Shown here: positions 5,703 to 12,742 of the stretch, piece by piece
How positions within the stretch are numbered: the stretch's first letter is position 1
How the letters are laid out: every line of letters starts with the position of its first letter
DNA from: an uncultured Eggerthellaceae bacterium
GTDB lineage: Bacteria; Actinomycetota; Coriobacteriia; Coriobacteriales; Eggerthellaceae
Assembly (NCBI GenBank): GCA_910585565.1
Contig: CAJUFC010000139.1
Coordinates: forward strand, 1-14,823
Direction of reading: 5' to 3'
Length of the DNA: 14,823 bases
The notes under the pieces: generated by a model
Database searches by the model: none
Seen by the model: the letters and a program-made list of their open reading frames with translations, nothing else
What the model was told of the DNA's origin: nothing
Made by a program: the position numbers and the translations under genes

Positions 5703-6995
5703 ATGCTGGACATCAAATTCGTGAGGGACAATCTTGACGCCGTGAAGGAATGCATGGCCAACCGCAACGCCGCGTTCGACGACGAGGCGTTCCTGCGCCT
5801 GGATGCGCAGCGCCGCGAGTTGATTGCGTCAGAGGAGGCGCTGCAGTCGGAGCGCAACACGCTTTCCAAGAAGATCGGGCAGCTCATGAAGGAGGGCCAA
5901 CGCGAGGAGGCCGAGGCGACCAAAGATCGCGTGCGCGCCATCAACGAGGAGCTGGACCAGGCTGGCGAGGCGCGCCAAGCGGTTGATGACGAGCTGCGCC
6001 AGCTCATGCTGCGCGTGCCGAACATGACGGATGCGTCCACGCCGGTCGGTGCGAGCGAGGACGACAATCCCGAGATACGCCGCTGGGGCACGCCGCGCGA
6101 CTTCGCTGCCGAGGGCTTTGAGAGCAAGCCGCACTGGGATTTGGGCACTGACCTGGGCATCATCGACTTCGAGCGCGGCGTCAAGCTGGCCGAGAGTCGC
6201 TTTTACGTGCTTGGTGGCGCCGGGGCGCGGCTCGAGCGCGCGCTCATCAGCTTCATGCTCGACCAGCACACCGCACGCGGCTATCGCGAGTGGTGGGTGC
6301 CGGCGCTGGCGAACGCCGAGACGCTGACGGGCACCGCCCAGCTGCCCAAGTTCGAAGACGACCTCTACAAGACGACCGAGGGGCTGTATCTCATCCCGAC
6401 CGCCGAGGTGCAGCTGACCAACCTGCACGCGGGCGAGATCCTGGATGCGGACGAGCTGCCGCTGCGCTACTGTGCGTTCACGCCGTGCTTCCGCGAGGAA
6501 GCGGGCTCGGCGGGACGCGACACGCGCGGCATCATCCGCGTACACCAGTTCAGCAAGGTGGAGATGGTGAAGTATGCGCGGCCCGAGGAGGCGTTCGACG
6601 AGCTGGAGATGATGGTCTCTGATGCAGAGAACATCCTGCAGAAGCTGGAGCTGCCGTACCGCGTCATCTCGCTGTGCACGGGCGACATCGGCTTCTCGTC
6701 TGCCAAGACCTATGACGTTGAGGTGTGGCTGCCGAGCTATGATGCCTACAAGGAGATCTCAAGCTGCTCGTGCTGCACCGATTTCCAGGCGCGGCGCGCC
6801 AACATTCGCTATCGCGACCCGTCCCAATTCAAGGGCACGCGCTATCTGTACACGCTGAATGGCAGCGGTCTTGCCGTGGGGCGCACGATGGCGGCAGTGC
6901 TCGAGAACTATCAGAACCCGGACGGCTCTATCACCGTGCCTGAGGCGCTGGTGCCGTATATGGGCGGCATGACCCGCATCGAGCTGGGCGCGTAG
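5703..6995 (+). CDS. serS: seryl-tRNA synthetase
   Basis: This 430-residue class II synthetase charges tRNA-Ser (and tRNA-Sec where present) with serine in the cytoplasm. It starts MLDIKFVRDN as bacterial SerRS does. A long antiparallel coiled-coil arm (about residues 30-100, Glu/Arg/Gln-rich) that grips the tRNA long variable arm comes next. The catalytic core has TAEVQLTNLH, motif 2 FREEAGSAGRDTRG (around 263) and motif 3 NGSGLAVGRTMAAVLENYQ (around 386-404) with the ATP-binding arginine. Length is typical. ATG 5703 has GAGG about 9 nt upstream. The frame is open to 5649, but the additional 18 residues are outside the conserved family start. Confidence 0.97.
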   Translation: MLDIKFVRDNLDAVKECMANRNAAFDDEAFLRLDAQRRELIASEEALQSERNTLSKKIGQLMKEGQREEAEATKDRVRAINEELDQAGEARQAVDDELRQLMLRVPNMTDASTPVGASEDDNPEIRRWGTPRDFAAEGFESKPHWDLGTDLGIIDFERGVKLAESRFYVLGGAGARLERALISFMLDQHTARGYREWWVPALANAETLTGTAQLPKFEDDLYKTTEGLYLIPTAEVQLTNLHAGEILDADELPLRYCAFTPCFREEAGSAGRDTRGIIRVHQFSKVEMVKYARPEEAFDELEMMVSDAENILQKLELPYRVISLCTGDIGFSSAKTYDVEVWLPSYDAYKEISSCSCCTDFQARRANIRYRDPSQFKGTRYLYTLNGSGLAVGRTMAAVLENYQNPDGSITVPEALVPYMGGMTRIELGA

Positions 6996-7030
6996 ACGAG
7001 GCGTAGATACGTCTGCTGGGTAGGCTTTGC

Positions 7031-8131
7031 GTGGCCGATAACGAGGAAAAGGCACAAGCGCTTTCTGTGGGCAAGACCGCTCCGCTGGAGCCGGTCGAGC
7101 TAGATGCGGAGGCTGCTGTGGCGGCTACGGCTGCCGATGCGGACGCGACTGGCGTGTCTCCGACGCAGGCGAGCGCGGCTCAAGGAGAACCAGCCGCTGT
7201 GGTCGCTGCGGCGACGAGCGAGGCAGATGGCGCGGATGCTGCAGCGACCGCTGCGACGCCGTCCGACGTTGCCGCGACCCAAGCTATCGACCTGGGCCCT
7301 GAGGTCGACCTCAGCGACCCAGTGGTGGCCAAGCGCATCGCTCACGGCTTGGCGCCCGAGCCGACAGACTCGAAGTCGGGAGACCTCGCTGGGGGCGGCC
7401 TGAGCGGCCTCGGCGACGATGGGCCTTCGCGCACGTTCAGCAAGGAGCGGCGCGAGCAGAAAGAGGCCGAAGATCGCCTCAAGAAAGAGCGCCACAAAAA
7501 GCGCATGCGCATCGTTCGGCGCACGCTGCTTCTCATCATATTGCTGGTGGTCGTGGCGCTGTCCGTCGCATTGTGGTGGCTGCGGTGGGGCACGATGGAC
7601 GACGCCCTTGCCATCCAAGGCACCTGGCGCATTGCAGATACCGACACCACCGTCACCATCACGGATACGAAGATAACCCTGACCGACGAGGTGGCCTACG
7701 ACTACGTCATCGACCCTGAGGCCAAGACGATTGCCTACACATTTGGCGGACTGACCGGGCAAGGGCGCTATCGTCTTTCTCTCGATGGCAACAGTTTGGC
7801 GATCAGCGACGGCGAATACGATTGGCTCAGCACGCTTTTGAGCGACATTCCCTGGACGCTAGAGGCAGCGCTGGCTGAGCTCAAGCACAACAAGCCCATC
7901 AGCCCGAGCCTTGGCTCGGGGCAGCTGCTCGAGCGCATCGGGGAGAACCCCGCCGCTCGCAGCACTGCCGTGCCGGTTGACGTTGCCTCGAACGTTGCGG
8001 CGTCGGGCGACGGCGCGGGCACGGGGGATGCCACGGGCGAGGGCGCGGGCGCCGCAGGTGCAGGTGCAGGTGCGGCCGCCGAGGGCGCGGACGAGGACGG
8101 CCAGTCGCCCACCCCGAGCGAGGGCGCGTAA
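7031..8131 (+). CDS. single-pass membrane protein with extracytoplasmic beta-rich domain
   Basis: This 366-residue protein has four visible parts. Residues 1-135 are an Ala/Asp/Glu-rich, probably disordered cytoplasmic tail. Residues 136-164 are a highly charged basic helix (KERREQKEAEDRLKKERHKK). One transmembrane segment occupies 165-184. Residues 190-330 are an extracytoplasmic domain whose middle alternates like beta strands (GTWRIADTDTTVTITDTKIT), reminiscent of lipocalin-like bacterial surface domains. The C-terminus is a Gly/Ala low-complexity tail. The start GTG 7031 is only weakly preceded by GGGTAGG. It follows serS by 35 nt on the same strand, so it may be cotranscribed. Function unknown; a role in envelope stress sensing or surface structure would be a guess. 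Confidence 0.7.
   Translation: MADNEEKAQALSVGKTAPLEPVELDAEAAVAATAADADATGVSPTQASAAQGEPAAVVAAATSEADGADAAATAATPSDVAATQAIDLGPEVDLSDPVVAKRIAHGLAPEPTDSKSGDLAGGGLSGLGDDGPSRTFSKERREQKEAEDRLKKERHKKRMRIVRRTLLLIILLVVVALSVALWWLRWGTMDDALAIQGTWRIADTDTTVTITDTKITLTDEVAYDYVIDPEAKTIAYTFGGLTGQGRYRLSLDGNSLAISDGEYDWLSTLLSDIPWTLEAALAELKHNKPISPSLGSGQLLERIGENPAARSTAVPVDVASNVAASGDGAGTGDATGEGAGAAGAGAGAAAEGADEDGQSPTPSEGA
8054..8071 (+). repeat. in-frame hexanucleotide tandem repeat (GCAGGT x3)
   Basis: Three perfect copies of GCAGGT encode Ala-Gly pairs in the C-terminal low-complexity tail of the membrane protein. Changes in copy number would alter tail length without shifting the frame. Confidence 0.6.
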
Positions 8132-8180
8132 GCGTGCGTGGTCGTTGCATCGATGTGTCGACCCGTTGCGGCATGACGCC

Positions 8181-8582
8181 ATGAGCTGCCTCGACGTTGA
8201 ACGCGTGCATATCTTTCGTGGTCGCATGCGGCTCACGGTGCGCGTGAGCGATCAGGCGCCCTTGCGCACCTCTGACGAGGTGGCTGCGCGCGTCTTGGCA
8301 AAGCGGCCCGAGCTGGCGGTGCATTCGTGCGTCAACGCAGCAGGACCCACCTTTGGCGACGTCGTCGCCGACACGACGCTGCCGCATCTTCTCGAGCACC
8401 TCATCATCGCCGAGCAGGCGCGATTGCTAGGCGATGGCTTGCGAAACGAGGTTCTCGTCGGCACCACCGAGCTGGTTGCCGACCGCCGCGCTGTTGTCGA
8501 GGTCAGCTTCGTCGACGACCTTGTTGCGGTGGCGGCGCTGCGCCGCGGGCTTGCCATTCTTGACGATGCGGTCACCCTTTAG
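8181..8582 (+). CDS. stand-alone protein resembling the N-terminal domain of cyanophycin synthetase
   Basis: This 133-residue protein has no signal or membrane segment. Its pattern follows the N-domain of cyanophycin synthetase (CphA) from memory: an opening strand pair with FRG..MRLTVRV, PELAVHSC (43-50, like PSLVEHFC), then TTLPHLLEHLIIAEQA (65-80, like the GTYMGHIVEHIALELQ region), and a late VVEVSF strand with E107. HLLEH (69-73) is an HxxEH motif as in inverted zinc-protease folds, with E107 a candidate third ligand. The CphA N-domain is about 160 residues; the ATP-grasp and Mur-ligase parts of CphA are absent. ATG 8181 is chosen because it sits just before the conserved strand; no good Shine-Dalgarno is visible. 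The frame is open far upstream but overlaps the previous gene in Arg-rich shadow sequence. Homology is probable; activity is unknown. Confidence 0.7.
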   Translation: MSCLDVERVHIFRGRMRLTVRVSDQAPLRTSDEVAARVLAKRPELAVHSCVNAAGPTFGDVVADTTLPHLLEHLIIAEQARLLGDGLRNEVLVGTTELVADRRAVVEVSFVDDLVAVAALRRGLAILDDAVTL

Positions 8583-8612
8583 GCCGTTCAGCGGGTGGCG
8601 AACCGCCAGTTG

Positions 8613-8621
8613 TGGGATAAT
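8613..8621 (+). promoter_or_regulatory. extended -10 promoter of the amino-acid ABC transporter operon
   Basis: TGG followed by GATAAT (8616-8621) is an extended -10 element in the gap before the binding-protein gene. No good -35 is found 16-18 bp upstream, which is common with extended -10 promoters. A GGTGG-CGAA-CCGCC stem-loop (8594-8607 region) lies just upstream and may end the previous transcript or act as an operator. The leader would be about 70 nt. Confidence 0.5.
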
Positions 8622-8698
8622 TTCGTGCGATGTGTTTTCGTTGTGTCTATGGAGGGAACAACGAACAAGACCTATCCCGGACGAAAGGGGATTCAAGC

Positions 8699-9541
8699 AT
8701 GAAGACGAAGAAACTCGGCGCGGTGCTCGCTTGTGGCGTGCTGGCTGCGTCGCTCGGACTGGTCGGCTGCTCTAGCCCGGCTGGTTCCAGCTCCGCATCC
8801 AGCGCTGCCGGCTCGAGCGCAGGCAGCTCGGCTGACGCCGAGACCACCGAGGTTGCGCTGCTCAACGACGGTCAGCTGACCGTCATCACCTCGCCGGACT
8901 ATCCGCCGTTCGAGAACATCGAGAATGGCGAGCTCGTTGGCTTTGAGGTCGACCTCGCCAAGGCTATCGCTGAGGAGATGGGGCTCGAGTACAACCCGGT
9001 GCAGATGCAGTTCGACACCATCATCCCGGCCATCACGGCTGGCGGCCAGGGCGACGTGGGCCTCTCTGGCTTCTCGGTTGATCCCGATCGTGCCAAGGAG
9101 ATCGACTTCACCACGTCCTACTACATCGACGACCAGGCTGTCGCGGTGATGAAGGATTCGGGCATCACCAAGGACAACGCTGCTGAGTCGTTGAACGCTG
9201 CTGGCGTCATCATCGCGGTGCAGACCGGCACCACGGGCGAGACGTATGCGCAGGAGAACTTCCCGAACGCGACGATCCAGGGCTATGGCAACTCCACCGA
9301 TTGCTTCGCTGCCATGCAGTCCGGCCAGGCTACGGCCGTGTGCACCAACCTCGCCGTCGTGAAGCGCATGATCGATACCGCCTACAACGACGCCGAGGTC
9401 GTGCTTGAGGTGGCGACGGGCGAGGAGTACGCCGCAGTCGTCTCCAAGGACAACCCCGAGCTGACGAAGGCCGTCAATCAGGCCCTGCAGCAGCTCGAGG
9501 CTGACGGCACCATCCAAGAGCTGCAGGACAAGTGGTTCTAA
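8699..9541 (+). CDS. amino-acid ABC transporter substrate-binding lipoprotein
   Basis: This 280-residue family 3 extracellular solute-binding protein captures a polar amino acid outside the membrane and delivers it to the permease. It has a lipoprotein signal peptide with lipobox LVGC (21-24), so C24 is lipidated. A Ser/Ala/Gly-rich linker (25-48) follows, then the binding fold starting LTVITSPDYPPFE (64-76), with GFEVDLAKAIAEEMG and DPDRAKEIDFTTSYY later. The Asp/Arg pattern of the ligand pocket fits polar amino acids, but the specific ligand (glutamine, arginine, cystine or other) cannot be told. ATG 8699 has AAAGGGG 8 nt upstream. It is the first gene of a binding protein-permease-ATPase operon. 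Confidence 0.93.
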   Translation: MKTKKLGAVLACGVLAASLGLVGCSSPAGSSSASSAAGSSAGSSADAETTEVALLNDGQLTVITSPDYPPFENIENGELVGFEVDLAKAIAEEMGLEYNPVQMQFDTIIPAITAGGQGDVGLSGFSVDPDRAKEIDFTTSYYIDDQAVAVMKDSGITKDNAAESLNAAGVIIAVQTGTTGETYAQENFPNATIQGYGNSTDCFAAMQSGQATAVCTNLAVVKRMIDTAYNDAEVVLEVATGEEYAAVVSKDNPELTKAVNQALQQLEADGTIQELQDKWF

Positions 9542-9600
9542 GGCGCTTGGGCCATGGCGGTCTGGCTGCCTAACTGCCTAACCGCTGACGCGATACATGC

Positions 9601-9630
9601 GAGGGCGGGGCATCAGTTTGCCCCGCCCTC
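9601..9630 (+). terminator. strong intercistronic hairpin between binding-protein and permease genes
   Basis: GAGGGCGGGGC (9601-9611) and GCCCCGCCCTC (9620-9630) form a perfect 11-bp, very GC-rich stem with an 8-nt loop. No U-run follows. Between a binding-protein gene and its permease gene such a stem usually protects the upstream mRNA or partly stops transcription, giving more binding protein than permease. It ends 13 nt before the permease start chosen here. Confidence 0.7.
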
Positions 9631-9643
9631 TCCTGGGAAAGAC

Positions 9644-10954
9644 GTGACCGTGACAAGACTCGCTGACATATTCCTCAAGGCCGCTTTGGCGGCGATGCTC
9701 ATGATGGGGTCGTGCGCCCTGCTGGTGCTTGCGCTGCCGATGGATGCTCGGGCGCTCGAGACGGCAAAGTGCACGGCGCGCCCCAATGGCGAGTCGGGGT
9801 CTGACGTCTATGGCGGCAAGGAGACGCGCATTACCTGGGAGGGTCTGGCGGGCACCGAGGAGCCGGTCGCTGCGCTCTCGTTGACGCTGCCGCCGGGCAC
9901 GACGTTTTCGACCGATGATGCTCGCGTGACGATGCTGTCGGGCGAGAACAACATGGACCGCACCGTTATCGATGCCGAAGTATCCGCCGAGGGGGAGACG
10001 TTCACGGCGAAGTTTCCCGAGCCGGCGCCGGCCGGCGGGTATTTCCGCATCGAGCTATACCAGGTATTCTTTCCGGCCGATGGCGGACCGATGCCCATAA
10101 CGGGTTCCTACGTGCTCGACAACGGCACTGAGCTGCCGTTCGATGCGGGAGCCGTCCAGACCATCGGCATTTCGGCGACGGCGCAGCTTGCCGAGTCGCT
10201 GGAGGCGCAGGAGTGGGTGCAGGCGTGGAACTCCAACAAGTTCCTGCGGCTGTTCTTCAACCCGCCGATCATCGTCGAGTCGATCCCCATCGTGTTCCAG
10301 GGCTTTTTGCTGGCCATCGCCATCGTGGCGGTGTCGTTTCCGTGCGCCATCCCGCTGGGGCTGCTGCTGGCGCTCATGCGCATGTCCAAAATCGCCATCC
10401 TGCGCGGCATCGCATCGGTGTACGTCAACATCGTTCGTGGCACGCCGCTCTTCCTGCAGATCTACATCGCGTTCTTCGGGCTGCCGCTTGCGGGCATCTC
10501 CATTCCGCCGTTTGTGCTTGGGTTCGTCGTTCTGTCTATGAACTCGGCGGCGTACATGTGCGAGATCATGCGTGCCGGCATCCAGTCGATTCCGGGCGGG
10601 CAGACGGAGGCGGCGCGTTCGCTGGGCATGAATGGCGCGCAGACGATGATTTTCGTCATCATTCCGCAGACGATTCGCCGCGTCATCCCGACGCTGACGA
10701 GCGAGTTCATCCTGCTGTACAAGGATACGTCCATGCTGGCAGCGGTCGGCGTCATGGAGATGGTGTACAACGCCAAGATGATCGTCGCGAACACGGGCTC
10801 CATCACGCCGTACATCGTGGCGGCGCTGTTCTACCTCGTCATCACGTTGCCGCTCGCCAAGGTGGTTGGCAACCTCGAGCGCAGGCTGGATGGCGTGATG
10901 CCCAAGAAGAAGCGCAAGCAGGTGGCTGAACAAACGATAGAGGATGCCTCATGA
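9644..10954 (+). CDS. amino-acid ABC transporter permease with an extra extracytoplasmic N-terminal domain
   Basis: This 436-residue protein has two parts. Residues 1-35 are a signal-anchor or signal peptide ending near DARA. Residues 36-195 form an extracytoplasmic, beta-strand-rich domain that does not look like a binding protein. Residues 200-436 are a HisM/GlnP-type permease with about five membrane segments and the EAA loop EAARSLGMNGAQTMIF, which docks with the ATPase. Normal permeases of this group are 210-240 residues. The C-terminus is basic (PKKKRKQ). I chose GTG 9644, with GGGAAAG just upstream; GTG 9650 is equally possible. The frame is open back to 9554, but that start would place the strong hairpin inside the coding region. 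Its stop overlaps the ATPase start by 4 nt (ATGA). Confidence 0.88.
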   Translation: MTVTRLADIFLKAALAAMLMMGSCALLVLALPMDARALETAKCTARPNGESGSDVYGGKETRITWEGLAGTEEPVAALSLTLPPGTTFSTDDARVTMLSGENNMDRTVIDAEVSAEGETFTAKFPEPAPAGGYFRIELYQVFFPADGGPMPITGSYVLDNGTELPFDAGAVQTIGISATAQLAESLEAQEWVQAWNSNKFLRLFFNPPIIVESIPIVFQGFLLAIAIVAVSFPCAIPLGLLLALMRMSKIAILRGIASVYVNIVRGTPLFLQIYIAFFGLPLAGISIPPFVLGFVVLSMNSAAYMCEIMRAGIQSIPGGQTEAARSLGMNGAQTMIFVIIPQTIRRVIPTLTSEFILLYKDTSMLAAVGVMEMVYNAKMIVANTGSITPYIVAALFYLVITLPLAKVVGNLERRLDGVMPKKKRKQVAEQTIEDAS

Positions 10955-11718
10955 CCGAGTTAGAGAAAGCGTCTGCCGCCGTGTCCGACGAGGCGGTCAT
11001 CCGCATCGAAAACCTGCAGAAGGCGTTTGACGACAACGTCGTGCTGCGTGACATCAACCTTGAGGTGCGTCGGGGCGAGGTCGTTGTCGTGCTGGGGCCG
11101 TCGGGCTCGGGCAAGTCGACCATGCTGCGGTGCATCAACCTGCTTGAGACGCCGACGGGCGGCCGCATCTACTTCGAGGACACCGAGATCACCGCCAAGA
11201 AGGTCAACATCAACGAGGTGCGTGCCCGTGTGGGCATGGTGTTTCAGAACTTCAACCTGTTCCCGCACCTTAGTGCGAAGAAGAACGTCATGCTGGCGCA
11301 GCAGAAGGTGCTCAAGCGCTCGAAGGAAGAGGCGGAGCAGGTAGCCATAGCTCGCCTGACCGAAGTGGGGCTGGCCGAGCGCATGGACTACATGCCGTCG
11401 CAGCTGTCAGGCGGCCAGCAGCAGCGCGTCGCCATCGCCCGCGCTTTGGCGATGGACCCGCACGTGATGCTCTTCGACGAGGCCACCAGCGCTCTTGACC
11501 CCGAACTCGTGCGCGACGTGCTGAATGTCATGAAGAACCTCGCCCATGGCGGCATGACCATGATCGTCGTCACCCATGAGATGGGCTTCGCGCGCGACGT
11601 GGCCGACCGCGTCATCCTGATGGACGGCGGCGTCATCGTTGAGGAGGGCACCCCCGAGCAAGTCTTCGACAACCCCCAGCACGCTCGCACCAAAGACTTC
11701 CTCGGTCATATCAAATAG
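10951..11718 (+). CDS. glnQ: amino-acid ABC transporter ATP-binding protein
   Basis: This 255-residue cytoplasmic ATPase drives import of polar amino acids. Walker A is GPSGSGKST (48-56), the Q-loop is FQNFNLFPH, the ABC signature LSGGQQQR, Walker B VMLFDEATSALD and the switch histidine lies in VTHEMGFA. These and the length match the GlnQ/HisP/ArtP class closely. It overlaps the permease gene by 4 nt, the mark of coupled translation, and completes the operon. The glnQ symbol denotes the class; the true substrate is unknown. Confidence 0.94.
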   Translation: MTELEKASAAVSDEAVIRIENLQKAFDDNVVLRDINLEVRRGEVVVVLGPSGSGKSTMLRCINLLETPTGGRIYFEDTEITAKKVNINEVRARVGMVFQNFNLFPHLSAKKNVMLAQQKVLKRSKEEAEQVAIARLTEVGLAERMDYMPSQLSGGQQQRVAIARALAMDPHVMLFDEATSALDPELVRDVLNVMKNLAHGGMTMIVVTHEMGFARDVADRVILMDGGVIVEEGTPEQVFDNPQHARTKDFLGHIK

Positions 11719-11735
11719 CCCCATCGTCGCCGCGC

Positions 11736-11758
11736 CAGATCTGTTGCTGTCAGGTCTG
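11736..11758 (+). terminator. weak hairpin after the ABC transporter operon
   Basis: CAGATCTG (11736-11743) pairs with CAGGTCTG (11751-11758), 8 bp with one G-U, around a 7-nt loop, 18 nt after the operon stop. No clear U-run follows, so termination would need a factor such as Rho. The remaining gap to 11893 holds only a repeated GCCGCGCCAG (11729-11738 and 11805-11814) and no gene that I can support. Confidence 0.35.
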
Positions 11759-11893
11759 CCGTTCCAAGCTGCCGGTTGCTAGCATCGGCTGGGTCGTCGG
11801 CGCTGCCGCGCCAGGCCGCGAGCTGCTGCCTCATGCACCAGTGGGCGCATCAACCGGCGGTCCGTTGCTCGTGGCGCCTTGGCCTTAGCGGTC

Positions 11894-12517
11894 TTAGTAG
11901 ATGAGGCCGAAGGCCCAGAGCGGAATGACGTTGCGGTTGCCGTACTCGATGTCGTCCTTGGCTACATAGCCTTGCTCGATGTCTTTGATCTGGCTTTGCG
12001 TCTTGCTTTTTCCGCCTATCTCGAACGTGATGCCGTCCACCTCGAAATCAGAGCAGCGAGAGGCGGTCACCGCATGGCCCACACGCATCTGGTTGAGGAA
12101 AAACGTCTCGCGTACCGTTCCGATGTCGAGGATCGAAGAGCCGGTGAAGTATACATGCAGGTCCGGGAATGCATCGTGCATTGCCTTCAGCTCGCGTGAC
12201 CACGTGGGGTACTTGTGGACTTCGTCAATATAGAAATAATGGCCGCCGCTTTTGTAGAGTGCTTCAGCCGTGTCGTACAGCGTGTGGTCGGCAAAGTACA
12301 TATGGTCGGCCGAGACGTAGAGCGCATCGTCTTGGGAGTGAGCGAGCTTGATGTGCTGCAAAAACAGCGTCGTCTTGCCCACGCCGCGCGGACCGACGAG
12401 GCCGAGCAGGCGATTGCTCCAATCGATACCCGCATAGGCATGACGAAGAAAGGTGCTCGTAGTGGCGTTGAGGACGCGCTGCATATATTCGTATAGCTGG
12501 TCCGTAGGGCACGTCAC
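11894..12517 (-). CDS. AAA_14/DUF4143-type ATPase with an apparent in-frame internal deletion
   Basis: This 207-residue protein joins two ends of a family normally near 370-400 residues. Residues 1-132 are the AAA_14 ATPase core: LYEYMQRVL, IDWSNRLLGLVGPRGVGKTT with Walker A (42-49), Walker B HYFYIDE (93-99) and sensor FTGSSILDI (124-132). Residues 133-207 are the end of the DUF4143 part: GTVRETFFLNQMR, DFEVDGITFEIGGKSK, YVAKDDIE and IPLWAFGLIY. The segment that normally lies between, with the winged-helix and the start of DUF4143, is gone, with the junction near 12119-12127. The frame stays open, so a product can be made, but it is probably impaired. I chose GTG 12517; an in-frame GTG at 12562 would translate through the palindromic repeats. 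The biological role of this widespread gut-bacterial ATPase family is not established. Confidence 0.75.
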   Translation of the reverse strand: MTCPTDQLYEYMQRVLNATTSTFLRHAYAGIDWSNRLLGLVGPRGVGKTTLFLQHIKLAHSQDDALYVSADHMYFADHTLYDTAEALYKSGGHYFYIDEVHKYPTWSRELKAMHDAFPDLHVYFTGSSILDIGTVRETFFLNQMRVGHAVTASRCSDFEVDGITFEIGGKSKTQSQIKDIEQGYVAKDDIEYGNRNVIPLWAFGLIY

Positions 12518-12525
12518 TTTCGTAT

Positions 12526-12606
12526 TGCACTTAATGAGTGCAGTATGGCAAGAATATTGCACCTAATGAGTGCAATATGGTGACAATAGTGCACTTAGTG
12601 AGTGCA
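12526..12606 (-). repeat. three 17-bp palindromes at an exact 32-bp period
   Basis: On the minus strand the units are TGCACT-N5-AGTGCA at 12590-12606 and 12526-12542, both with perfect arms, and TGCACT-N5-GGTGCA at 12558-12574 (one mismatch). Starts are 32 bp apart each time, about three helical turns, so all lie on one DNA face. The 15-bp spacers are themselves about two-thirds alike. The array ends 8 bp before the proposed ATPase start and so covers its promoter and leader. It is best read as an operator array, or as hairpins in the mRNA leader. Confidence 0.8.
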
Positions 12607-12742
12607 TTGAAAGATTCTGACAGAAGGGAATATATGGCGTGTGCATATTGTGGGGGTGGGGAATTTTTGTTGTGGGGTTGAGCGAAATGGGGGTGCTGGT
12701 GAGACCGACGGCGCAGGCTCGGCGAGGTTCAGCGGCAGTCTG

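Noticed and set aside
5144..6184. Minus-strand open frame of 346 codons
   Set aside because: It spans the antisense of both the pyridoxamine kinase and serS, is Ser/Arg-rich, and crosses two well-supported genes.
8132..8180. Upstream extension of the cyanophycin-N-domain-like gene
   Set aside because: The frame is open back to 7911, but that part overlaps the previous gene and is Arg-rich shadow sequence; the family match begins just after ATG 8181.
8693..9517. Minus-strand open frame of 274 codons
   Set aside because: Antisense to the binding-protein gene, with no ribosome site and no recognisable motif.
9601..9630. Classical intrinsic terminator
   Set aside because: The stem is strong but no U-run follows, and it sits inside an operon; it is listed as an intercistronic stem rather than a full terminator.
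10055..10933. Minus-strand open frame of 292 codons
   Set aside because: Antisense to the permease and composed mostly of Arg, His, Asp and Gln runs, typical of a GC-rich shadow frame.
12526..12606. CRISPR-like array
   Set aside because: Repeats are only 17 bp and palindromic, spacers are 15 bp and similar to each other, and there are no cas genes; an operator array fits better.
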